A stretch of 64,000 nucleotides of DNA from Streptomyces sp. NBC_00259. GTDB lineage: Bacteria; Actinomycetota; Actinomycetes; Streptomycetales; Streptomycetaceae. The stretch lies in assembly GCF_036181745.1 (NCBI RefSeq), contig NZ_CP108080.1, positions 2,604,001 to 2,668,000 on the forward strand. Reading direction: 5' to 3'. Of the stretch, positions 55,032 to 62,935 are shown in pieces. Every line of letters begins with the position of its first letter. The stretch's first letter is position 1. Both the position numbers and the translations under genes were made by a program. Below the pieces are notes generated by a model. The model saw nothing but the letters and a program-made list of their open reading frames with translations. It had not been told where the DNA came from and did no database searches.

Positions 55032-55067
55032 CCCCTGCCCCATCGTCCAGGAAGGGCGGGGCAGGGG
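55032..55067. terminator. Terminator after the alpha/beta hydrolase
   Basis: A 10-bp stem CCCCTGCCCC/GGGGCAGGGG (55032-55041 with 55058-55067), between convergent genes. Confidence 0.82.
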
Positions 55068-55110
55068 ACCTGGTCGCACCTCGGTGAGCCGTGGAACGGC
55101 CGGCGGTGGA

Positions 55111-55168
55111 GCAGCCCAGCGGTGCGCCGGCCCGAGCAGCCCAGCAGCCGAGCGGTGCTCCGGCCCGA
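55111..55168. repeat. 25-bp direct repeat beside the toxin-like gene
   Basis: Two copies (55111-55135 and 55144-55168) of GCAGCC(C/G)AGCGGTGC(G/T)CCGG-type sequence, in the otherwise empty stretch between a terminator and the 3' end of the secreted protein gene. Confidence 0.6.
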
Positions 55169-55193
55169 GCGATGGATCAGCCCGGGCGGTGGA

Positions 55194-55868
55194 TCAGCGG
55201 TGCTGGACGAAGGTCCTGCCCGCATGGGCCCCGGCGGAGCAGGACTTCTTCTCCGCCGGGGTCATCGTGCGGCTCTTGACGACCACCGCGTTGCTCTTGC
55301 CGTCCGTGCCGTTCGCGGCCGGGCCGGTGATGGTGTCGTCGAAGAACCAGTAGTAGTGGTCCCACTTGGGGCTGTCGTAGTGGGTCTGCCATGTGCCGGA
55401 GACCTGCTGCATCACCTGTGCGCGGGAGATCCAGCCCACCTCACCGGGCTTCACCGTCATGTTGAGCGAGCTGCTCTCCGCATGCGTGCTGGTCCAGCTG
55501 TGGCTGTAGGTCGCGGTCACGCTCAGGTCGACGATGCCCGCGATCTTGCCGCCCGCGGTGACCGAGACGCCGAGCGAATCCGTGGAACCCACGGTGTCGC
55601 TCCAGGTCATCGACTGAGTGGCGTCCGAGCTGCTGCAGTTGTAGAGCGAGTCGGAGACCTGACGGAACCCGCCGAGATAGGCCTCGCCGAGCTGGGGCGA
55701 GTTGAAGGTGCACTTGCCCAGGCCCGATTCGCAGTCCGCCCTGAGCAGCTCACGGGTCGGCTGCTCGTCGGCCGTCGCGGCGGAGGTGGCCGTCGCCACG
55801 ATTCCGCACGCCGCCACCGTCGCGGTCAGTAACCGGGTGCCCCGGCGCAGGAGGCCGTTCATCCTCAT
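55194..55868 (-). CDS. Secreted protein resembling aerolysin/ETX-MTX2-type pore formers
   Basis: A 224-residue exported protein: signal peptide (GLLRRGTRLLTATVAACGIVATATSAATA), then a mature domain with two cysteine pairs (RADCESGLGKCTF; YNCSSSD) and a Ser/Thr-rich central stretch of alternating polarity (STDSLGVSVTAGGKIAGIVDLSVTATYSHSWTSTHAES), ending MTVKPGEVGWISRAQVMQQVSGTW. That alternation, with a Val/Pro-Gly turn after it, is the shape of the amphipathic hairpin and following strands in aerolysin-fold beta-pore-forming toxins. The family is inferred from pattern only. ATG 55868 has GAAAGG upstream. Confidence 0.7.
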   Translation of the reverse strand: MRMNGLLRRGTRLLTATVAACGIVATATSAATADEQPTRELLRADCESGLGKCTFNSPQLGEAYLGGFRQVSDSLYNCSSSDATQSMTWSDTVGSTDSLGVSVTAGGKIAGIVDLSVTATYSHSWTSTHAESSSLNMTVKPGEVGWISRAQVMQQVSGTWQTHYDSPKWDHYYWFFDDTITGPAANGTDGKSNAVVVKSRTMTPAEKKSCSAGAHAGRTFVQHR

Positions 55869-56178
55869 TCTGGTGCCTTTCGTGCTGTGTGAGGAGTCGG
55901 TGAACCGGGCCGGGAGGTACGTGACTTGAGCGTCACGCCAAAGCGCGGGACACCGCCTGTGCCCGCGAGACTGTCCTAACGATCGACGCAACCCCACCAA
56001 GGGAAAGCAAAGTTGTCATTGATGACGAAACGACCCTGCCCTGCGTCCGTTCGGGTGACCGCGGGATCGGGGAGATCGGCCACCGGGTCGGGCGATCGGC
56101 TGACAAGGGCTCAAGCAGCGGCGCGGCCCGGTCGAAAAGAGCGGCGACATGATCATCATCGATCCGATGGGAGTATCC
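55869..56178. promoter_or_regulatory. Divergent promoter region, secreted protein / subtilase
   Basis: 310 bp between divergent starts. No gene is seen. It should hold promoters for both exported proteins; I cannot fix -35/-10 boxes. The last 20 bp contain GGGAG before the subtilase ATG. Confidence 0.5.
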
Positions 56179-57411
56179 ATGCGACTGTTCGCGCGCTGCG
56201 CGGCCGCCGCTCTGCTGCTCGCCGTGTCCGTGGCCGCACCCGGGGCCGCCGCGGAGAGTGGCACGGACGGTCCGACGCCCGCCCCGCTGCACCGGTCGGC
56301 CGAGCCGGTCAAGGGCCGGTACATCGTCTCGCTGAAGACGGGCACCGAGCCGGCCGCCGTCGCCCGGGAGGCCGGCGTGAAGCCCCGGTACACGTACAAC
56401 CGGGCCATGCACGGGTTCTCCGCGACGCTGAACCCGACCCAGCTGGAGGCGATGCGGCTCATGCCCGGGGTCGCGGCGGTGGAGGAGGACGCCAGGGTCT
56501 CCGCGCACGACGTCCAGGACGACCTCCGGAGCCCGGGCGGGCGACCCGGCGTCCAGGACGACGACCTCCGGTCCCGCCGGGTGGTCCCGGCCGCCAGCTG
56601 GGGGCTGGACCGTGCGGACCAGCGCGCCCTGCCGCTCGACGGGCAGTACACGACCGTCGGCAAGGGCAAGGGCGCCACGATCTACATCGTCGACACCGGA
56701 ATCGACTACGCGCACAGCGAGTTCGGCGGGCGCGCCGTGTTCGGGTTCGACGCGATCGGCGACGGCCGCCAGGGACGGGACTGCGAAGGCCACGGCACCC
56801 ATGTGGCGGGCACGGCCGCCGGGGCGACGTACGGGGTGGCGCCGGAGGCCACCCTCGTCAGCGTCCGGGTGCTGAACTGTGAGGGCGAAGGGGCCTGGTC
56901 CGGGATCATCGCGGGCCTCGACTGGGTCGCGAAGAACGCCCGTCAGCCCGCCGTTCTGAACGCCTCGCTCGGCGGCTCCACGTCCGTCGCCGCCAACGAC
57001 GCCGCCAACACCGTCTTCGCCAGTGGTGTCCTGCCGGTCATCGCGGCCGGCAACTCCGCGGAGGACGCCTGCGACATCTCGCCCGCGAGCGCGTCGGACG
57101 TCATGACGGTCGGCGCGACCGACTCGGCGGACTCGGAGACCGACTACAGCAACTACGGCGAGTGCCTCGCGCTCTACGCACCCGGCAGTGACATCGTCTC
57201 GGCGCTGATGGGCGGCGGCACCACGACGAAGAACGGTACGTCGATGGCCGCCCCGCACGTGGCGGGGGTCGCCGCGCTCTACAAGGCGGCCCATCCCACG
57301 GCAGGTGCCCGGGCGGTGTCGGACTGGATCATCGCGCAGTCGACGAAGAGCGCGGTGCGGAACATCTCCAGGGGTTCCCCGAACCAGTTGCTGTTCACCG
57401 GCGGGCTGTGA
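56179..57411 (+). CDS. Secreted subtilisin-like protease (S8, I9 propeptide)
   Basis: A 410-residue secreted protease: signal peptide (RLFARCAAAALLLAVSVAAPGAA), an inhibitor I9 propeptide (about residues 40-115, GRYIVSLKTG.. RYTYNRAMHGFSATL), and a proteinase-K-like catalytic domain with triad Asp172 (YIVDTGID), His205 (GHGTHVAG) and Ser355 (NGTSMAAPH). Between propeptide and catalytic domain is a short duplicated segment, VQDDLRS...VQDDDLRS. ATG 56179 follows GGGAG at 7 nt; upstream ATGs at 56149 and 56167 remain possible. Confidence 0.93.
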   Translation: MRLFARCAAAALLLAVSVAAPGAAAESGTDGPTPAPLHRSAEPVKGRYIVSLKTGTEPAAVAREAGVKPRYTYNRAMHGFSATLNPTQLEAMRLMPGVAAVEEDARVSAHDVQDDLRSPGGRPGVQDDDLRSRRVVPAASWGLDRADQRALPLDGQYTTVGKGKGATIYIVDTGIDYAHSEFGGRAVFGFDAIGDGRQGRDCEGHGTHVAGTAAGATYGVAPEATLVSVRVLNCEGEGAWSGIIAGLDWVAKNARQPAVLNASLGGSTSVAANDAANTVFASGVLPVIAAGNSAEDACDISPASASDVMTVGATDSADSETDYSNYGECLALYAPGSDIVSALMGGGTTTKNGTSMAAPHVAGVAALYKAAHPTAGARAVSDWIIAQSTKSAVRNISRGSPNQLLFTGGL

Positions 57412-57486
57412 CCCTGTCCGCACGGGCGTTCCCTGAGTGCGGGGCGGGCGGCGGGTTCCGGACCCGTCCGCCCGGCACTCGGGGAC

Positions 57487-58416
57487 CTACCGTCGCACCG
57501 CCCGAACAGTCAGGTCCATCGAATCTCGCCGAGGATTCTCTTCAGTGAGACTGAACGATCTGGAGGGCGCGACCTGTCCGGCGACCGTGGCGGCGACCGC
57601 GATCGCCATGCCGAGCAGTTGCTCCGCCGTCAGCCCCTGACCGAGCGCCGCCCAGCCGATGACCGCCGCGGTGACCGGGGAGAGCGGACCGAGAAGCGTG
57701 ACGGAGGTGGCGGTGAGCCGCCCGATACCGCGGAACCAGAGCCAGTAGCCGACGGCGGTGTTGGCGAGCGCGAGATAGACGTAGCCGGCGACGGCGCGGC
57801 CGTCGAGCGTCGGCGGTGGGCCCTCGACCAGGAACGCGACCGGCGCGATCAGCAGCCCGCCCGCGGTGAGCTGCCAGCCGGTCATGACGAGCGGCCCCGC
57901 CCCCTCGGGGCGGCCCCAGCGCTTGGTGAGCACCGTCCCGGCGGACATCGAGACGGAGGACGCGAGTCCGGCGAGGACGCCGACCAGGTCCAGTGCGGCG
58001 CCGGCCTTGAGGACGACGAGACTCACGCCGAAGGCCGCCGCGACGGCGGCCAGCAGCCCCCGCAGGCCCGGCCGGTCGCCCAGCAGCAGCGCCGCGAGAG
58101 CGATGACGAAGAGCGGCCCGACCGAGCCGACGACCGCGGCGACCCCGCCGGGCAGCCGGTACGCGGCGAGGAACAGCAGCGGGAAGAAGGCTCCGATGTT
58201 GAGCGCGCCGAGGACCGCCGACCTCCACCACCACGCTCCGCGCGGCAGCGCCCGGGTGAGCGCGAGCAGAGCGAGTCCGGCGGGGAGGGCGCGCATCAGC
58301 CCGGTGAAGAGGGGACGGTCGGGCGGCAGGAACTCGGTGGTGACGGCGTAGGTGGAACCCCAGGAGATCGGGGCGAGCGCGGTGACGGCGACGACGGCGG
58401 CTTTGCGCGACGGCAT
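57487..58416 (-). CDS. EamA-family (DMT) exporter
   Basis: A 309-residue membrane protein with ten hydrophobic segments arranged as two EamA repeats (WGSTYAVTTEFLPPDRPLFTGLMRALPAGLAL; ALANTAVGYWLWFRGIGRLTATSVTLLGPLSPVTA). Drug/metabolite efflux; substrate unknown. ATG 58416 follows GGGGGAAC. Divergent from marR over a strong palindrome, so a MarR-controlled exporter. Confidence 0.92.
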   Translation of the reverse strand: MPSRKAAVVAVTALAPISWGSTYAVTTEFLPPDRPLFTGLMRALPAGLALLALTRALPRGAWWWRSAVLGALNIGAFFPLLFLAAYRLPGGVAAVVGSVGPLFVIALAALLLGDRPGLRGLLAAVAAAFGVSLVVLKAGAALDLVGVLAGLASSVSMSAGTVLTKRWGRPEGAGPLVMTGWQLTAGGLLIAPVAFLVEGPPPTLDGRAVAGYVYLALANTAVGYWLWFRGIGRLTATSVTLLGPLSPVTAAVIGWAALGQGLTAEQLLGMAIAVAATVAGQVAPSRSFSLTEENPRRDSMDLTVRAVRR

Positions 58417-58477
58417 GACGGTTCCCCCATGGACGGATGCGAGTCCCTCACGGACGGCCGCGAAGGAGTAGCTCGGC

Positions 58478-58507
58478 AGTAAGTAGCTTAGCAATAAGCT
58501 ACTTACT
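58478..58507. promoter_or_regulatory. MarR operator, perfect 13-bp arms
   Basis: AGTAAGTAGCTTA-GCAA-TAAGCTACTTACT is a perfect inverted repeat in the marR/EamA intergenic region. Further AAGCTACTTG and AGTAGCTC half-sites flank it on both sides, suggesting a multi-site operator for the MarR protein. Confidence 0.85.
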
Positions 58508-58553
58508 AACAAGCTACTTGCTTGTCAGTAACTGGAACGGCGAGACTGCTCCC

Positions 58554-59054
58554 ATGACCTCGACCCCGGACCCCGTGGACGCCATCACCGCGCAGTGGGC
58601 CGCCGTGCGCCCCGAACTGGACACGGTTCCGATGGCCGTCTTCGGGCGGATCTACCGACTGTCGAGCGCGATGGCGCTGCGCATCGACAAGGCCTACAAG
58701 CCCTTCGGCATCGCGCGCGGCGAGTTCGACGTACTCGCGACACTGCGGCGCTCGGGAGAGCCGTACACGCTCTCACCGCGCCAGCTGTCGGCGACGCTGA
58801 TGCTGACGACGGGCGGCATGACCGGGCGCCTGGACCGCCTGGAGCGGGCCGGACTGCTCAGCCGCAGCCCCGACCCGCACGACCGGCGCGGACTTCGGGT
58901 GACCCTCAGCGACCGGGGCCGGGCGCTGGTGGACGAGGCCGTGGAGGCGGGACTCGCGGCGCAGCGCGAGGCGCTGGAATCGGCGCTCGACGAGGAGGAG
59001 GCGGAGCAGCTGGCGGGACTGCTGCGGAAGCTGCTGACCTCGATCGGGGCCTAG
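58554..59054 (+). CDS. MarR-family regulator
   Basis: A 166-residue winged-helix repressor: GEFDVLATLRRSGEPYTLSPRQLSATLMLTTGGMTGRLDRLERAGLLSRSPDPHDRRGLRVTLSDRGRALV. It is divergent from the EamA exporter across the palindromic operator, so the pair looks like a drug-sensing efflux unit. Start ATG 58554. The TAG stop at 59052-59054 lies in the CTAG where the IS630 element is inserted; removing the insertions leaves GCC-TAC with no immediate stop, so its original C terminus may have differed by some residues. Confidence 0.93.
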   Translation: MTSTPDPVDAITAQWAAVRPELDTVPMAVFGRIYRLSSAMALRIDKAYKPFGIARGEFDVLATLRRSGEPYTLSPRQLSATLMLTTGGMTGRLDRLERAGLLSRSPDPHDRRGLRVTLSDRGRALVDEAVEAGLAAQREALESALDEEEAEQLAGLLRKLLTSIGA

Positions 59055-60142
59055 TCTTCTGAGTCGGGAATTCTGTTCAGATATGAGGCAAGGCGTTCGA
59101 GGATCTCGTCGGCTGTCTTGGTCCAGACGTAGGGCTTCGGGTCGGTGTTCCAGGCTGCGATCCAGTTGCGGATGTCCTTCTCCAGGGCTTGGACGGATCT
59201 GTGGACGCCTCGCCGTATCTGCTTGTTGGTGAGTTCGGCGAACCATCGCTCGACGAGGTTGAGCCAGGATGAGCCCGTCGGTGTGAAGTGCAGGTGGAAC
59301 CGGGGATGGGCCAGCAGCCACTTCTTGATGGCGGGTGTCTTGTGGGTGGCGTAGTTGTCGCAGATCAGGTGGACATCCAGGCCGGCGGGCACTTCCTTGT
59401 CGAGCTTGACCAGGAACTTCTTGAACTCCTCGGCGCGGTGTCGGCGGTGCAGCGAGCCGATGACTTTGCCGGTGGCGACCTCCAGGGCCGCGAACAGTGT
59501 GGTGGTCCCGGAGCGGACGTAGTCGTGGGTCGCCCGCTCGGGAACCCCGGGCATCATCGGCAGCACGGGCTGGGACCTGTCCAGGGCCTGGATCTGCGAT
59601 TTCTCATCCACGCAGAACACCAACGCCCGCTCGGGCGGGTCCAGGTAAAGCCCCACGACGTCGTGGACCTTGTCGACGAAGTACGGATCGGTTGACAGTT
59701 TGAAGGTCTCCGACCGATGCGGCTGCAGTCCGAACGCCCGCCAGATCCGTGACACCGACGACTGCGACAGGCCCACCTCCTTCGCCATCGACCGAGTCGA
59801 CCAGTGTGTTGCGTTCTTCGGCGTGGACTCCAGTGTTTTCGTGACCACCGCGGCGACCTGCTCGTCCGTCACCGTCCTGGGTCCGCCCGGACGCGGCATG
59901 TCACCCAGGCCGGCGATCCGGTACTGCACAAAGCGGGACCGCCAACGGCCCACCGCATGAGGCGTGGAACCCAGCCGGGCCGCCACATCCTTGTTCGAGG
60001 CACCCTCGGCACACGCCAGGATGATCCGACACCGCAAGGCCCACGCCTGCGGCGTGGAACGACGCCGCACCCACCCCTCGAGTGCAGCCCGCTCCTCATC
60101 CGACAGTCTCAACTCGGCCTTCGGCCGCCCCGTCCGCGCCAT
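59051..60142 (-). CDS. IS630-family DDE transposase
   Basis: A 363-residue transposase. N-terminal helix-turn-helix pair (SNKDVAARLGSTPHAVGRWRSRF; TRSMAKEVGLSQSSVSRIWRAFG), then the DDE core: VFCVDEKSQIQALDR (first Asp), LICDNYATHK (second Asp) and SWLNLVERWFAEL (Glu). The TAG stop (59053-59051 on the minus strand) needs target DNA: the element ends in ...GAC and the flanking TA plus G completes it, the same CTAG that ends marR. The reading frame is intact, so the copy may be active. Confidence 0.95.
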   Translation of the reverse strand: MARTGRPKAELRLSDEERAALEGWVRRRSTPQAWALRCRIILACAEGASNKDVAARLGSTPHAVGRWRSRFVQYRIAGLGDMPRPGGPRTVTDEQVAAVVTKTLESTPKNATHWSTRSMAKEVGLSQSSVSRIWRAFGLQPHRSETFKLSTDPYFVDKVHDVVGLYLDPPERALVFCVDEKSQIQALDRSQPVLPMMPGVPERATHDYVRSGTTTLFAALEVATGKVIGSLHRRHRAEEFKKFLVKLDKEVPAGLDVHLICDNYATHKTPAIKKWLLAHPRFHLHFTPTGSSWLNLVERWFAELTNKQIRRGVHRSVQALEKDIRNWIAAWNTDPKPYVWTKTADEILERLASYLNRIPDSED

Positions 60143-60186
60143 GAGGCAAGCCTACATATCTGAACAGAACTCCTGACTCAGCAGAC
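59054..60186. mobile_element. IS630-family insertion sequence
   Basis: About 1.13 kb, bounded by 32-bp inverted repeats (59054-59085 with 60155-60186, 3 mismatches) and TA dinucleotides in CTAG on each side. It encodes one DDE transposase. It is inserted in the marR stop-codon CTAG; its right end abuts the second MITE-like element, sharing that element's TA. Confidence 0.93.
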
Positions 60187-60188
60187 TA

Positions 60189-60424
60189 GGTCGTGTCTGA
60201 CAAATAGCGCCGTCCGCCCGCAGGGCGGGGCGTGCGGCGTCCGGTGCGTGCAATCGCAAGGCGGTGGGGGTGCCCCCGGCCGAAGGCTGGGGGAGGGCAT
60301 CCTCGTACTGGACGTACTTGGATGAGTCCGACAACGCAGCGTGGGGGCACCTCCCGTGCCCGAAGGGCTACGGGGGAGTGCGTGCCGGGCGTCGCGCGCC
60401 AGGCGGGATTTGTCAGACACGGCC
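60189..60424. mobile_element. MITE-like element, copy 2 (inverted relative to copy 1)
   Basis: About 236 bp with the same terminal repeats (GGTCGTGTCTGACAAAT on the left; complement of GGCCGTGTCTGACAAAT on the right) flanked by TA. Its reverse complement aligns with 32706-32907 nearly throughout, with an extra GC-rich block of about 35 bp (CTCCCCCGTAGCCC region). No transposase gene. Confidence 0.88.
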
Positions 60425-60447
60425 TACGGGACGTCCCCTGCATGTTG

Positions 60448-60516
60448 GTTCCCGGCCCGTCGGGACGCCGGGCCGGGAACGCACGAAAGCGCCGCGCGGT
60501 GCGTACCGCGCGGCGC
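60448..60516. terminator. Two adjacent hairpins after the 79-residue membrane gene
   Basis: An 11-bp stem GTTCCCGGCCC/GGGCCGGGAAC (60448-60480) and a 12-bp perfect stem (60489-60500 with 60505-60516). The second is the likely terminator of the minus-strand gene at 60546. Confidence 0.8.
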
Positions 60517-60545
60517 CCTCACGAAAGGTGCGAAGGAGCGGGTGC

Positions 60546-60785
60546 TCAGGCCTGCTTCTTGGGCCTGTCGGACTTGTCGAGGACCATCACCAGGCCCGCG
60601 ATCACCAGGAACAGGACGATCGGCGCCGCGACGAACAGGCCGAGGGTCTCGGCCACGCTCAGGCCGGGACCCGGGTCGTCACCGTCGTCGGAGATCAGCG
60701 CGAGCGCCGGGGACGACATGAGCAGCATCATCAGCGTCGTACCGGCCGCGACGGTGCCGGCGCGCAGGGCGTTCTTCTTGTCCAC
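60546..60785 (-). CDS. Small conserved membrane protein
   Basis: A 79-residue protein: an N-terminal hydrophobic stretch with signal-like end (GTVAAGTTLMMLLMSSPALA), an acidic loop (ISDDGDDPGPGLSVAETLGLF) and a second transmembrane segment (VAAPIVLFLVIAGLVMVL), ending in a basic tail KSDRPKKQA. I recall similar proteins next to malQ in Streptomyces. GTG 60785 is the start; no Shine-Dalgarno precedes it, so it could be leaderless. Confidence 0.78.
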   Translation of the reverse strand: MDKKNALRAGTVAAGTTLMMLLMSSPALALISDDGDDPGPGLSVAETLGLFVAAPIVLFLVIAGLVMVLDKSDRPKKQA

Positions 60786-60805
60786 GGTGCAAACGTAGCG
60801 AACGA

Positions 60806-62935
60806 CTAGGAGAGGCGCGCGCCCGGGGTGCCCGTACGGGGTGTGGGCGCCGTCCGGAAGATCTCCATCAGGGCGTGCAGCCGCGGCGAGGTGGCCAGTT
60901 CCTCCAGGGTCAGGGGGCGGCCTTCGGCGTCCGCGAGGGGCAGCCGCCAGTTCGGGTACTGGTCCCAGGTGCCCGGCATGTTCTGCGGCCGCCGGTCCCC
61001 CACCGCGTCCGGCAGCCAGACGCCGACCATCCGGGCGGGGGTGCGCAGCAGGAACCGGTACACGGCCCGGATCTCGCCCTCCTCGTCGTGCGTGCCCTCG
61101 GGCAGCAGACCGAGCCGGGTCAGACAGGCGCGCCACTCCGCGACCTCCGCGGAGTCCTCCGTACGTTCCTGGTCCAGCGGCCGGGTGAGCAGCCCCAGCC
61201 GGTGGCGCAGCGCCACGTGCTCGCCGGTGAGACGGGCCGCGGTGGACGGCAGATCGTGGGTGGTCGCCGTGGCCACACAGCCCTCGCGCCAGCGACCCGG
61301 GGGCAGCGGGCGGCGGGTGCCGGTCCAGTCGCGCTCGAACCAGAGCACGGACGTGCCGAGCACGCCCCGGCGCGAGAGGGTCTCGCGCACGCCGGGCTCG
61401 ACCGTGCCGAGGTCCTCCCCTATGACGACGGCTCCGGCGCGGTGTGCCTCCAGGACGAGGACGGCGAGCATCGCCTCGGCGTCGTAGCGCACGTACGTGC
61501 CCTCGGTGGGCTCGGCGCCGATGGGCACCCACCACAGCCGGAACAGGCCCATGACATGGTCGAGCCGCAGCGCACCCGCATGCCGGAGAAGCTCGCGCAG
61601 GAGTCCGCGGTACGGGGCGTAGCCGGACGCGGCGAGGACGTCGGGCCGCCACGGCGGCAGGCCCCAGTCCTGGCCGCGCGCGTTGAACGCGTCCGGCGGC
61701 GCCCCCACCGACATCCCCGCGGCGAACGCGTCCTGCTGCGCCCAGGCGTCGGCGCCGCCCGGGTGCACGCCGACGGCGAGGTCGTGGACGATGCCGACGG
61801 GCATTCCCGCGTCGCGCGCCGCCGCGGACGCCGCGGCCAGCTGCTCGTCGGTGAGCCAGGCGAGCCGGCAGTGGAAGTCGACACGGTCCATCAGCTCGTC
61901 GCGGGCGCGGGCGGTCTCCGCGGAGCGCGGGTCGCGCAGCCCGGCGGGCCAGGCGTGCCAGTCGGAGCCGTGGATCTCCGCGAGGGCGCACCAGGTGGCG
62001 TGGTCGTCCAGTGCCTCGCCCCGGTCGGCCAGGAAGTCGCAGTACGCGGCCCACCGGCCGGGGCCGAGCGGGACGCGCAGCACCAGCTCCAGCGCCTGGA
62101 GCTTGAGCTCCCACACGGCGTCGCGGTCGATCAGCGCGCCCTTGCGCAGAACGGTCCCGCGCAGCCCGGCCGCCTTCTCCACGAGGGCGTCGAGGCGGAC
62201 CCGGTCCTGGCCGGTGACGTACGCGTACTCGGGGACGTCCTCGATCCGCAGATGCACGGGATCGGGGAAGCGGCGCGAGGACGGCCGGTACGGGGACGGG
62301 TCGGTCGGCGCGCCGGGCACCGCCGCGTGCAGCGGGTTGACCTGCACGAACCCGGCCCCGAGCGCCCGGCCGGCCCAGGCCGCGAGCTCCGCGAGGTCCC
62401 CGAGATCGCCCATCCCCCACGACCGTGCGGACAGCAGCGAGTAGAGCTGCACCAGGAAGCCGTGCGCCCGCCCCGGCGGCGGCGCGACCGCCTCGGGCGC
62501 GACGACGAGCGTGGCGCGCGCCGTGCGGCCGTCGGGTGTGCGCACGGTCAATCCATGCAAGCCGGTGGGCAGTTCGGCCCAGTCGGCGGGCGCGGGTGGC
62601 TGCTCGTCGGCGCCCCCCGCGCGCGGTGCGCGTTCGCGCCATTCCCGCGTGCCGCCGTCCTCCAGGTGCACCCGTACACGGGCGCCCGGAGGAACGGCGA
62701 CGGGTGGCCCGGTCACCGGGAGCCAGGCCACCACCGTCGGAGGGAGGAGGCGCTCCTCGGCGGCGGTGTCGGCCGCGGCGAGGGCCGTGCGGACCGAGTC
62801 GGAGGTGGCGGCGTCCACGCCGAGGGCGGCGAGCACCGCGACGACCGTGGAGTCGGGCACGGGAACGGTGACGCCCGCCGAGGGCGAGTACGTGGTGGCG
62901 ACACCGTGCAGCGCGGCCAGCCGGGCCAGGCCCAT
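60806..62935 (-). CDS. malQ: 4-alpha-glucanotransferase (amylomaltase)
   Basis: Transfers alpha-1,4-glucan segments between maltodextrins. The 709-residue GH77 protein has LLSARSWGMGDLGDL, the nucleophile region GALRLDHVMGLFRLWW (Asp in RLDHVMG), the acid/base and third carboxylate regions VVIGEDLGTVEP and TTHDLPSTAARLTG, and an N-terminal beta domain as in actinobacterial MalQ. ATG 62935 immediately follows the stop of the small repeat protein, with no gap, so the two are probably coupled. Confidence 0.95.
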   Translation of the reverse strand: MGLARLAALHGVATTYSPSAGVTVPVPDSTVVAVLAALGVDAATSDSVRTALAAADTAAEERLLPPTVVAWLPVTGPPVAVPPGARVRVHLEDGGTREWRERAPRAGGADEQPPAPADWAELPTGLHGLTVRTPDGRTARATLVVAPEAVAPPPGRAHGFLVQLYSLLSARSWGMGDLGDLAELAAWAGRALGAGFVQVNPLHAAVPGAPTDPSPYRPSSRRFPDPVHLRIEDVPEYAYVTGQDRVRLDALVEKAAGLRGTVLRKGALIDRDAVWELKLQALELVLRVPLGPGRWAAYCDFLADRGEALDDHATWCALAEIHGSDWHAWPAGLRDPRSAETARARDELMDRVDFHCRLAWLTDEQLAAASAAARDAGMPVGIVHDLAVGVHPGGADAWAQQDAFAAGMSVGAPPDAFNARGQDWGLPPWRPDVLAASGYAPYRGLLRELLRHAGALRLDHVMGLFRLWWVPIGAEPTEGTYVRYDAEAMLAVLVLEAHRAGAVVIGEDLGTVEPGVRETLSRRGVLGTSVLWFERDWTGTRRPLPPGRWREGCVATATTHDLPSTAARLTGEHVALRHRLGLLTRPLDQERTEDSAEVAEWRACLTRLGLLPEGTHDEEGEIRAVYRFLLRTPARMVGVWLPDAVGDRRPQNMPGTWDQYPNWRLPLADAEGRPLTLEELATSPRLHALMEIFRTAPTPRTGTPGARLS

